Shown here one piece after another: positions 1 through 7,206 of a stretch of DNA of 64,000 nucleotides. Origin of the DNA: Nocardia fluminea (GTDB taxonomy: Bacteria; Actinomycetota; Actinomycetes; Mycobacteriales; Mycobacteriaceae); contig NZ_PJMW01000001.1 in the NCBI RefSeq assembly GCF_002846365.1, positions 1,116,001 through 1,180,000 of the forward strand. Reading direction: 5' to 3'. The position numbers and the translations under genes were made by a program. Below the pieces are notes generated by a model. That model was not told the DNA's origin. It made no database searches and was given only the letters and a program-made list of their open reading frames with translations. Numbering within the stretch: position 1 is the stretch's first letter; each line of letters starts with the position of its first letter.

Positions 1-2
1 CC

Positions 3-578
3 TTCCCCGATTCGACCCGCTTCGAGAGCTTCCGGCTGATCCGCGGTGACATCGGCCGCCAGCTCGCCGAGGTCGCGGCCAACGGCGTGTACCTGGACGT
101 GGCACTGACCTGGGTGGTCGGCAACGCGGTGTCGGTGCCGGTGGTGCTGCGCGCCGAGGGCCGCGAGGAATCCGGCTACAACTATCGCCGCCTGTTCTCA
201 CTGTTCTGGAAGATGGTGCTGTGCAGCGGCACTCGCGGCCTGCGCCTGGTGAGCCTACTCGGGGTCACCCTCGCGCTGGCCGGGGTGATCATGGCCGCGG
301 TGGTGATCGTGCAGGCGCTCACGCAGGACAACCATGATCCCGAGGGCTGGGCGTCGATCATCGTCGTGATGCTGCTGTGCTCGGGCGCGATGCTGTTCTC
401 GCTCGGCCTGATCGCCGAGTATCTCGGTGTCGCACTGCACATCCTGGTCGGCAAGCCGCTCTACCTCACCGTGCAGAGCCCGACACCGCGCCCGGATACG
501 ATGCATGCGCCGGCCGTGAACCATCGAGTCGACGCCGCGGTACCGGCAGCCGCGACGGAGAAGGGTCTTCGCGCGTGA
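3..578 (+). CDS. Glycosyltransferase family 2, C-terminal part (partial)
   Basis: The reading frame is open from the left edge and ends at TGA 576-578, so only about 190 C-terminal residues are present. The fragment begins with an FESFRLIRGDIGR-like stretch, as in membrane-linked GT2 enzymes that move a sugar to or from a polyprenyl phosphate. Two hydrophobic segments follow (around SLLGVTLALAGVIMAAVVIV and SIIVVMLLCSGAMLFSLGLI), the usual paired C-terminal helices of ArnC/DPM-like enzymes. The tail is Pro/Ala-rich and soluble. The next gene starts inside the stop codon (GTGA overlap), so the two are translationally coupled. WecE-type transaminase next door suggests transfer of a deoxy-amino sugar into a cell-surface glycan. 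The catalytic GT-A domain lies outside the window, so donor and acceptor cannot be assigned. Confidence 0.8.
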   Translation, partial: FPDSTRFESFRLIRGDIGRQLAEVAANGVYLDVALTWVVGNAVSVPVVLRAEGREESGYNYRRLFSLFWKMVLCSGTRGLRLVSLLGVTLALAGVIMAAVVIVQALTQDNHDPEGWASIIVVMLLCSGAMLFSLGLIAEYLGVALHILVGKPLYLTVQSPTPRPDTMHAPAVNHRVDAAVPAAATEKGLRA

Positions 579-1711
579 GCGACCGCATCATTTTCAGCAG
601 GCCGTTCCGGGCTGCCGCTGAACGCCCCAATCTGATGACCGTGCTCGATTCCGATCACAGTCACGGCGACGGTCAGTTCACCAAATCGGCGACGGCGAAG
701 ATCAAAGCCATCACCGGCGCCGATCACGCGCTGCTCACCACCTCGTGCACGCACGCACTCGAATTGGGCGCGCTGCTACTCGAACTCGGTCCCGACGACG
801 AGGTGATCGTCCCGAGCTTCGCGTTCACCTCCGCGGCCACGTCGATGGCCCTGCGCGGTTCCACCTGCGTGTTCGTCGACATCGACGAGTCCACCGGCAA
901 CATCGACCCCGTCGCCGCGGCCGCCGCGATCACCGACCGCACCAAGGCCATCGTGGTGATGCACTACGGCGGTGTCGCCGCCGACATGGAGCCGCTGCTC
1001 GATCTCGCGGCACAGCACGGTGTGGCGATCATCGAGGACAACGCGCACGGACTCGGCGGCACCTGGCGTGGCAGGCAGCTCGGCACGATCGGCACCCTCG
1101 GCACGCAGAGTTTCCACGACACCAAGAACGTGCACTGCGGCGAGGGCGGCGCACTGCTGCTCTCGGACGAGATCCTGATGGGTCGTGCCGAGATCATGCG
1201 GGAGAAGGGCACCGACCGCGCGCGCTTCCTGCGCGGCCAGGTCGACAAGTACTCCTGGCAGGACATCGGGTCGAGCTACCTGCCCAGCGAACTCAACGCC
1301 GCCGTGCTCGACGCGCAACTGGCCGAGTTCGACACCATCCAGGCCAACCGCCACCGCGTGTGGGACACCTACGCGGCCGCGCTGCCCGACTGGGCGGCAC
1401 GCAACGACGTGCGTCCGATGACGGTGCCCGCCGACGCGGGCCACACCGCGCACCTGTTCTATCTGCGCATGCCCAGCGAGGACAGCCGCGACGGCATCAT
1501 CGCCCATCTCGCCGAACGCGGCATCGTCGCGCCGTTCCACTACATTCCGCTGGATTCGAGCCCCGCGGGTCTCAAGTACGGCCGTACTCCGGTGCCGTGC
1601 ACGCGGTCGGCGAACTTCTCGGCGACGATCGTGCGGCTGCCGTTGTGGCCGTTGCTCAGCGAGGCTCAGCTCGGTCGGGTCGTCGACGCGGTCACCGAAT
1701 ACCGGGTGTAA
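575..1711 (+). CDS. wecE: dTDP-4-amino-4,6-dideoxy sugar transaminase (WecE/RffA type)
   Basis: This is a 378-residue DegT/DnrJ/EryC1/StrS fold-type-I PLP aminotransferase, close to the length of E. coli WecE. It should aminate dTDP-4-keto-6-deoxyhexose using glutamate. The Schiff-base lysine is K184 in SFHDTKN, the WecE-type context, and the cofactor-binding stretch VAIIEDNAHGLGG precedes it. The chosen GTG at 575 overlaps the upstream stop (GTGA) and gives the N-terminus MSDRIIFSRPF; a longer in-frame extension runs into the glycosyltransferase gene and is rejected. With the coupled glycosyltransferase it indicates production and transfer of an amino-deoxy sugar for a surface polysaccharide or glycolipid. 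No dTDP-glucose synthase or dehydratase is visible in the window. The exact sugar (galacto or gluco) is not decided by sequence reading. Confidence 0.88.
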   Translation: MSDRIIFSRPFRAAAERPNLMTVLDSDHSHGDGQFTKSATAKIKAITGADHALLTTSCTHALELGALLLELGPDDEVIVPSFAFTSAATSMALRGSTCVFVDIDESTGNIDPVAAAAAITDRTKAIVVMHYGGVAADMEPLLDLAAQHGVAIIEDNAHGLGGTWRGRQLGTIGTLGTQSFHDTKNVHCGEGGALLLSDEILMGRAEIMREKGTDRARFLRGQVDKYSWQDIGSSYLPSELNAAVLDAQLAEFDTIQANRHRVWDTYAAALPDWAARNDVRPMTVPADAGHTAHLFYLRMPSEDSRDGIIAHLAERGIVAPFHYIPLDSSPAGLKYGRTPVPCTRSANFSATIVRLPLWPLLSEAQLGRVVDAVTEYRV

Positions 1712-1736
1712 CCGCGCGAGAATTTCGGCTACGGCA

Positions 1737-1764
1737 ACGGCCGCCCGGTTTCCCGGGCGGCCGT
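1737..1764. terminator. Bidirectional terminator hairpin
   Basis: A perfect 12-bp stem (ACGGCCGCCCGG and its complement) encloses a TTTC loop. It lies between the convergent ends of the wecE-like gene (1711) and the hydrolase-ligase fusion gene (1790). There is no clear T-tract on either side, which is common for actinobacterial terminators. Confidence 0.8.
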
Positions 1765-1789
1765 GTCGTGCGACGAGTCCGCCGCTGTG

Positions 1790-4756
1790 TCAGTTGCCGC
1801 CGAACAGCACCGCGGCTGCCGCGTCGGTGAGCACCTCGTAGGTCTCGGTTTCCCGGTCGTAGATCCAGGTGCCAGGGCCCGCCTTGGGCAGACCCGCGGC
1901 CTGGATCGCCGACGCCGAGGGCCGGAAGCTGGAACTGCGCGGGATCTCGTCGACCACATAGACCAGGTCGGGGCGCTGCCCGCGTTCCAGTCCGCGCATC
2001 GCCTCGGTGACATCGCCCGGTTCGATCCGGAACCCGTGGCGCACGCTCAGCGCGGCCGCGGCAATGACGCCCGCCGGGGTCTTCAGCCCGAACGCGACTT
2101 CCATGTCGACGGGGGTGATGTCGTTGAGGACGTCCACGATCGGCTGGGTGAACACCGGCCCGTTCGCAGTGCGGATCACCGTGTCGCGGCGGTCGACCAA
2201 CCAGTAGTCGCCGTCGCTGTCGCGCCGGAACAGGTTCTCCGTCGGCCACCAGGCGTCACCTGCGCGGAACACGCCACGCAACCCGCCATCGGAGATGTCG
2301 CCGCCGTCGACGGCCTTGCCGAGCAGCAGCCCGGGTTCGTTGTCGGCGCAGCGGCGGGCGAACCCGTCGTCGCCGACGAGGATCTGCTCGCTCACCGGGT
2401 CGTAGGCGACCAGTTCGACCCGCGCGGTGCCGGGAACGGGCCTGCCCTTCGACCCGATCTTGGCGCCGGTGACATTCGCGAGCACCACGTCACCGTCGAT
2501 GGAGGCGTAGAACTCGAGCACCCGGGCCGGGTCGAACTGTTCGATGGTGCGACGCCACAGTCCCGCGGGCATACCGGAGCCGATGAACAGCCGGATCGGA
2601 TGATTGTGGCCGGCGGGGAAGACCTGCGAGTCGAGCAGATCGCGCAGCATCGTCCAGGTGTAGGTGACCACGGTGACCCCGTAGCGGTGCACCTCCTCGG
2701 CGAACCGTCCCGGATCCATGTCCATCGGCCGAGCCAGCGCGATCCGGCTGCCACCCGCGATCGCCCCGCCGAGGCTCACCAGCAGCCCCGAGGAATGATG
2801 CAGTGGCGCAAGGCAGTAGACCGTGTCGCGACGGTCGAGGTCGGCCGCGCTCGCGGTGCCGAACGCCGAGAGCGCCCAGCGATGGTTGGTGATGTACTTC
2901 GCCTCGAGGCGGTCACCGGAGCCGAGGACCAGCACGAACGCGAGTTCGCGCGCCAAGCCCGGGTTGGGCCGGTACCAGGCGGGCACCCGGACCTTCGTGG
3001 GGTCGATCTGCTCGAGATCGATCACCCGGTCGCCCGTCGGCACCGCGAGCGCCCGGCTGCCGCCGCCACCGAGCACCAGCACCCTGGCGGCGGTCGCGGC
3101 GGCGGTGCGCAGGTTCTCCGGATCGGTGATCAGCGTCTGCACACCGGTGAGCTCGATGGCCCGGTCGAGTTCGGCGCCCGGTGCCAGCAGCACCGCGACG
3201 GCGCCGATGCGCGAGAGCGCGGCGACCGAGGCCAGGGCGCTCGGACGCGTCTCCATCATGATGCCGACGCGCATGGCAGGCCGGATCCCGACCGAGATCA
3301 AGCCGCGCACCACGTTGTCGACGCGTTCCTCGACGGCGGCGTTGGTGTGCACCCGGTCGTCGAAGAGGACGAGGTCCTTCTGCGGCGCACGGCTCGCGTG
3401 CTCACTGAGGAGTTTGCCGAGCGAGATGCGGGTGTGCGGCTGGATCATCCCGAGCCGGGTCAGCCGGGGCAGCGCCCGCGCGGCCTCCCCCGCCATTTCC
3501 AGCGATCCGCGAATCGTGTTGCCCGCGATGCTTTCCAGTGCCTTGCCGACCCCCGCGCCCGCCTCGGCCAGGCCGGCGGCGGTGTGCACCATCCGGGTGG
3601 CCGCGGTACGCGGGGCGTTGCTCTCGACGTGTTCCTGCATGGGCACGATCTGCTCGGGCAGGGTGCCGTTGCCGACCATCCAGTCGATCCAGTCGCGCAC
3701 CATCGGCCAGGTGTGATTGGTGGCCGTCGAACCGGCGACCAGCCCGAAATGCCCTGCTACCAAGCTGGCTTCGTACACCTCGGCATTGGGCGCGGCCCGC
3801 ACGATGCCACGCACCGCGGCCGGTTGACCGATGTCGTCGACCTCGCCGACGAAGGCCAGGATCGGGCACTTGAGTTCGGCGAGCGAGACCGGATGGTCGC
3901 GAATCACGAAGCCGCCGAGCATCATCCGGTTGTGAGCGACGAACTGCTTGAGCAGGTCGGCCACGGCCGGACCCGAATATCCCACCCAGCCATCGCTGTT
4001 GAGGAAGCGGCGCTGACGTTCCTTGGGCAGCAACGCCTCCCGGTCGTGCAGTTGCAGCAGGAAGTCGATCCGCGACTTGGCGGTCTTCACCGGGTCGAGC
4101 ATCTGGAAGCCGATGCGCACCATCGACTCGGTGATCGGCAGCCGGTGCATCACGTGGTCGGCGAGGAAATCGGCGACTTCGGAGACCAGACCGTAGGGCA
4201 GCCCGAACGGCATCCCGTTGACGATGTCGACGGGACTGCCGAAGGTGACGATGGACGCGACGCCCTTGCCGTAGCGGTAGGCGGTGGTCTGGTAGGCGAA
4301 CATGCCGCCCTGGGAGTAGCCCATGAGGTGCAGTTGCGCGCCGGTGGCCTCACAGACCGTGTCGATGGCGGAGTTCACCGCCAGCACGTGGTCGGCGAGA
4401 TCGCGTTCCCAACCGCCCTCCTCGGTCGCGGGCGAGCCGAAATCGATGACCCAGCAGTCGATTCCGCTGGCGTGCAGGATGCCCACCGCGCCGCCCGCCG
4501 CGTTGACGTCCCAGATGTCGGCGTTCACCATCAACGGCGGCACCAGTAGCGCCACCGGACGGCCCGGCGTCGTATCGTCGGGGAAGTAGTGCCGCAGCCG
4601 ATACATGCGCCGGCGCTCGACGACCTCGAATGGCGAGGACTCGACATCGTGTGACAACCCGCCGAAGCGGATCACCTCCAGTCCGTTCTGCGCGGTAGCC
4701 AGCAACCGCTGCACCGAACCGACCACACCTTTTGGACTGATATCCACCGTTCCCAC
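1790..4756 (-). CDS. Alpha/beta-hydrolase fused to acyl-CoA-synthetase-like (AMP-binding) domain
   Basis: This 988-residue protein has two domains. Residues about 45-370 form an alpha/beta hydrolase of the PHA-synthase-like class, with nucleophile motif GYSQGG (Ser148). After an Ala-rich linker, residues about 430-930 align in outline with acyl-CoA synthetases. The phosphate-binding loop, normally Thr/Ser/Gly-rich (SGTTGxPK), reads VLGSGDRLEAKYITN. The C-terminal catalytic-lysine region reads IPRSSSFRPSAS, with no lysine at the expected place. The adenylating activity is therefore doubtful, although the fold seems kept. The start is GTG at 4756 with a weak GGTAGGG before it. The gene stands alone, facing away from idi across a 500-bp region. 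A role in fatty-acyl or polyester metabolism is likely from the domains; the substrate is unknown. Confidence 0.8.
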   Translation of the reverse strand: MGTVDISPKGVVGSVQRLLATAQNGLEVIRFGGLSHDVESSPFEVVERRRMYRLRHYFPDDTTPGRPVALLVPPLMVNADIWDVNAAGGAVGILHASGIDCWVIDFGSPATEEGGWERDLADHVLAVNSAIDTVCEATGAQLHLMGYSQGGMFAYQTTAYRYGKGVASIVTFGSPVDIVNGMPFGLPYGLVSEVADFLADHVMHRLPITESMVRIGFQMLDPVKTAKSRIDFLLQLHDREALLPKERQRRFLNSDGWVGYSGPAVADLLKQFVAHNRMMLGGFVIRDHPVSLAELKCPILAFVGEVDDIGQPAAVRGIVRAAPNAEVYEASLVAGHFGLVAGSTATNHTWPMVRDWIDWMVGNGTLPEQIVPMQEHVESNAPRTAATRMVHTAAGLAEAGAGVGKALESIAGNTIRGSLEMAGEAARALPRLTRLGMIQPHTRISLGKLLSEHASRAPQKDLVLFDDRVHTNAAVEERVDNVVRGLISVGIRPAMRVGIMMETRPSALASVAALSRIGAVAVLLAPGAELDRAIELTGVQTLITDPENLRTAAATAARVLVLGGGGSRALAVPTGDRVIDLEQIDPTKVRVPAWYRPNPGLARELAFVLVLGSGDRLEAKYITNHRWALSAFGTASAADLDRRDTVYCLAPLHHSSGLLVSLGGAIAGGSRIALARPMDMDPGRFAEEVHRYGVTVVTYTWTMLRDLLDSQVFPAGHNHPIRLFIGSGMPAGLWRRTIEQFDPARVLEFYASIDGDVVLANVTGAKIGSKGRPVPGTARVELVAYDPVSEQILVGDDGFARRCADNEPGLLLGKAVDGGDISDGGLRGVFRAGDAWWPTENLFRRDSDGDYWLVDRRDTVIRTANGPVFTQPIVDVLNDITPVDMEVAFGLKTPAGVIAAAALSVRHGFRIEPGDVTEAMRGLERGQRPDLVYVVDEIPRSSSFRPSASAIQAAGLPKAGPGTWIYDRETETYEVLTDAAAAVLFGGN

Positions 4757-5273
4757 CTGGCCCTACCTGCTCATAGTGACACACCTCACACACCCCGATG
4801 TGCTCATATGAGCTTGCCACATCAGACCTCCATTATGCGTCGGCTGTGACAGGCCGCATGTTCCCGGCGATTCACCTCGGATCTCCACCCCGCGCGGGTC
4901 GTCGGGAATTCGAGCAGATCCCCACCCCTCGCGCACCGCACCGGCTGTAGCCGAGCAGTCGCCGGCAGCGCATGCCGGCGGTGGACCCGGGCCTGCCGCT
5001 GTCCGCAATCGCCTCCCGCACAACGGCTCTCCCGGTCATGGCCGTGTTTTCCCGGATTCCCGGCGCCCGGCCGCCGCGACCATCTAGCATCGTTCCCGTC
5101 CGGAACGTACTGACACGCATCAGATTTCGTGCAACACCGTTTCACCAGCCCGGTTTTCCGCGCAGGACCATTCGCTTCGCACTGTTATCCACATCCCATG
5201 CCTGTCGCGCATTGTCGCGCCACACAGGTCGATCGGCCGTGCCGTTTTCCGGTCCCGAGGTGAGGACATATTC
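4757..5273. other. Divergent intergenic region (about 517 bp) with a palindrome
   Basis: No convincing gene is seen here; the open frames have poor codon bias. It must hold the promoters of the leftward hydrolase-ligase gene and the rightward idi unit. A perfect 12-bp palindrome, GCTCATATGAGC, lies at 4802-4813, and a related GCTCATA half occurs about 33 bp nearer the leftward gene, so this may be an operator. The sequence GTTATCCACA near 5183-5192 is AT-richer than its surroundings and could belong to the idi-side promoter. No binding protein can be named. Confidence 0.4.
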
Positions 5274-5369
5274 ATGACCAGAGAAATGCTGGAGCAGCCG
5301 TTCCGCACCGTCGGCCGCGAGGGCGGCCTCCGGTACTCGATGATCGTCGCCGATAAGGTGGCCAGGTGA
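5274..5369 (+). CDS. 31-residue ORF coupled to idi
   Basis: An ATG at 5274 follows an excellent ribosome-binding site (GAGGTGAGG, about 8 nt upstream) and opens a 31-codon frame ending in TGA 5367-5369. That stop overlaps the GTG start of idi (GTGA). The product begins MTREMLEQPFRTV, is charged and non-hydrophobic, and resembles nothing I recognise. Since idi itself has no separate Shine-Dalgarno sequence, ribosomes probably reach it by termination-reinitiation from this ORF. It may be a leader peptide, a real micro-protein, or a remnant of a larger gene. The strong RBS and the overlap are seen directly; function is unknown. Confidence 0.55.
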   Translation: MTREMLEQPFRTVGREGGLRYSMIVADKVAR

Positions 5370-5926
5370 CCGAGAAGCTCGCCGACCCGTCGACCGACCG
5401 CGAAACCATGCTCGTCGAGCTGGTCGACGAATCGGGCGTGGCGATCGGAGCGTGCTCGGTGGCCGATGCCCATCGACCCCCGGGCAGGCTCCACCGCGCC
5501 TTCTCCGTGCTGCTGTTCGACGCGCACGGGCACGTCCTGCTCCAGCAGCGCGCCGCGATCAAGACCCGGTTTCCACTGCAGTGGGCGAACACCTGCTGCG
5601 GGCATCCACTGCCGGGTCAGAGCGTTGCCGAAGCGGCCGCGATCCGGTTGCGCGAGGAGTTCGGGATGACGGCCGCGCTCACGAAGGTCGGCGTGTTCAC
5701 CTACCTCGCCGGCGACGAGAAGACCGGCCGAGTCGAGCACGAGTACGACCATGTGTTGATCGGCGTGGTCGGCGACGGGCCGCCGCGACCGGACCCGGCC
5801 GAGATCGCCCACTGGGCGTGGCTCCCCCCGCAAGAGGTGCGTGCCGATGTGGCGCAGAACTCCGGCAAGTTCACGCCCTGGCTGCCCCAGGTGCTCGAGA
5901 TCGCCGATCAGGCCCACCGGGGCTGA
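5366..5926 (+). CDS. idi: Isopentenyl-diphosphate delta-isomerase, type 1
   Basis: Interconverts isopentenyl and dimethylallyl diphosphate in the cytoplasm, supplying prenyl precursors for menaquinone, polyprenyl phosphates and carotenoids. The 186-residue protein has a Nudix-like fold. The catalytic cysteine lies in NTCCGHP (Cys78), the metal-binding and Nudix-helix region in AAIRLREEFGM, and the catalytic glutamates in EHEYDH (E124, E126). GTG at 5366 overlaps the stop of the preceding 31-codon ORF; an internal ATG at 5408 (MLVELVDE) is an alternative start closer to that of many homologues. No other isoprenoid gene is adjacent. Confidence 0.93.
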   Translation: MTEKLADPSTDRETMLVELVDESGVAIGACSVADAHRPPGRLHRAFSVLLFDAHGHVLLQQRAAIKTRFPLQWANTCCGHPLPGQSVAEAAAIRLREEFGMTAALTKVGVFTYLAGDEKTGRVEHEYDHVLIGVVGDGPPRPDPAEIAHWAWLPPQEVRADVAQNSGKFTPWLPQVLEIADQAHRG

Positions 5927-5981
5927 CCTGGCTGTCCCTGCCCTTTTCAGTTCGTCCCGGGATTCCCGGTGACGACAAAAC

Positions 5982-6003
5982 ATATAGATGCGCATATCTA
6001 TAT
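5982..6003. promoter_or_regulatory. AT-rich 22-bp inverted repeat
   Basis: ATATAGAT and ATCTATAT flank a 6-bp GCGCAT spacer, giving perfect 8-bp arms. So AT-rich a block stands out in this GC-rich sequence. It lies 114 bp before the start of the PH-domain-like gene at 6117 and downstream of idi. The shape suits a dimeric repressor operator, but no adjacent regulator gene identifies the binder. Confidence 0.45.
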
Positions 6004-6116
6004 TGGTCAATGGTTCTGACTTCCTTGGGGAAATCACAGGCTCACCACAGTCCGCGAACAGGCCACTCGACAAAGCTGGTTGTCGGACGGTCCGCACGAT
6101 GGCGAGTGAGGTAGCG

Positions 6117-6470
6117 ATGGTCGAGGTCGAGATCAACGACGACACGGTGACGGTCAATGTGCTCGGTGGGCATCGCCTGCTCGCTCTGCGCCAGCAGGTC
6201 GTGATCGACCGCGCCGCGATCACCGAGATCGCCACCGCCGAAGTGGACCTACGGCCGCCGTGGGTCCGCGCGCCCGGCACCTTCATCCCCGGCGTGATCG
6301 CCGCCGGCGTCTACCGCGGCAAGGGCCGCAAAGAGTTCTGGGACACCACGTTCGGCGGCAGCGCCGTACGGATCGACCTGGACGGACCCGACTTCACCCG
6401 TCTGGTCGTCGACGTCGACGACCTCGACGGCGTTTTGAACGCGCTGAGCTCGCAGGCCGCCGGCCGCTGA
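6117..6470 (+). CDS. Bacterial PH-domain-like protein
   Basis: A 117-residue soluble protein begins MVEVEINDDTVTVNVLGGHRLLALRQQVVIDRAAI. The repeated beta-strand pattern, the GTFIPGVIAAGVYRGKGRKEFWD segment and the C-terminal helix (DDLDGVLNALSSQ) match small bacterial pleckstrin-homology-like proteins. The start is ATG at 6117 because GAGTGAGG stands about 6 nt upstream; an upstream in-frame ATG at 6099 and longer extensions lack a ribosome site. It ends 7 bp from the convergent racemase gene. No partner or pathway is evident, and the molecular function of this family is unclear. Confidence 0.65.
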   Translation: MVEVEINDDTVTVNVLGGHRLLALRQQVVIDRAAITEIATAEVDLRPPWVRAPGTFIPGVIAAGVYRGKGRKEFWDTTFGGSAVRIDLDGPDFTRLVVDVDDLDGVLNALSSQAAGR

Positions 6471-6477
6471 CCGGCCA

Positions 6478-7206
6478 TCACGAACCGAAGGATCTCAGCA
6501 GACCGGTATAGGACTTCGGCGGCGGCGTCGCGAACTCTCCCCGCCCGGACTTGCGCAGCCCCATCATCAGCAGCGACTGCACCGTCAGCGTCGCCGCCGC
6601 GACGCCGTCGATCACCGGTACCCCGATCTCGTCGCGAATGTGCGCGCACAGATCGGCCATACCCGCGCAACCGAGCACGACCGCGTCGGATTCGTCCTGC
6701 GCGACGGCCGCCCGGCACGCCTCGGTGACGATCTTGCGGGCGTCGGGGTCGGTCTCGAGGGCGAGTACCGGGATCTCGCACGCGTGGATCCCCCGGCAGA
6801 ACCGCCCCATCCCATAGTGCTCCGTCAGATCCGCCGCCCGCCCGACAGTGCGCGCGAGCGTGGTGACGACACTGAATCCGCGGCCGAGATGACTCGCGGT
6901 GTGCACAGCCGCCTCGGCGATGCCGATCACCGGCCCTTGGGCCAGCTCCCGGGCGGCATCCAGGCCCGGATCTCCGAAGCAGGCGATGACATACCCGTCC
7001 ACGCCGTCAACCTCGCCCTGCCGGATCGCGGCGAGCAGGCCCGGCACACTCAACGCCTCGTCGTAGTGGCTCTCGATCGAGGCGGGCCCGATCTCGGAGG
7101 TGACCGCGTCGAGCAGCGTGCCCGGCCCCGCGACAGCCAGCGCACACCGCTCGATCGTGTCGGTCATCGCCCGGGTGGTGTTCGGGTTGACGACCCGGAT
7201 GCGCAT
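6478..7206 (-). CDS. Asp/Glu/hydantoin racemase family (allantoin/hydantoin racemase)
   Basis: A 242-residue cofactor-independent racemase. The two catalytic cysteines expected for the family are seen in ACFGDPG (C76) and GCAGM (C180), and the N-terminus IRVVNPNTTRAMT is typical of HyuE/HpxA-type enzymes. Its start ATG overlaps the stop of the NCS1 permease (ATGA shared bases at 7204-7208), so it is the second gene of a permease-racemase operon. The companion transporter resembles allantoin and hydantoin carriers and a GntR-FCD regulator lies upstream. Racemisation of allantoin or a 5-substituted hydantoin is therefore the best guess. No hydantoinase or allantoinase gene is in the window, so the substrate remains inferred. 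Confidence 0.82.
   Translation of the reverse strand: MRIRVVNPNTTRAMTDTIERCALAVAGPGTLLDAVTSEIGPASIESHYDEALSVPGLLAAIRQGEVDGVDGYVIACFGDPGLDAARELAQGPVIGIAEAAVHTASHLGRGFSVVTTLARTVGRAADLTEHYGMGRFCRGIHACEIPVLALETDPDARKIVTEACRAAVAQDESDAVVLGCAGMADLCAHIRDEIGVPVIDGVAAATLTVQSLLMMGLRKSGRGEFATPPPKSYTGLLRSFGS

Noticed and set aside
1763..4549. Very long open frame on the plus strand (over 900 codons)
   Set aside because: It is antisense to the hydrolase-ligase fusion gene, rich in Arg/His/Asp/Gly with no recognisable domain. Long antisense frames are expected in DNA with strong third-position GC bias.
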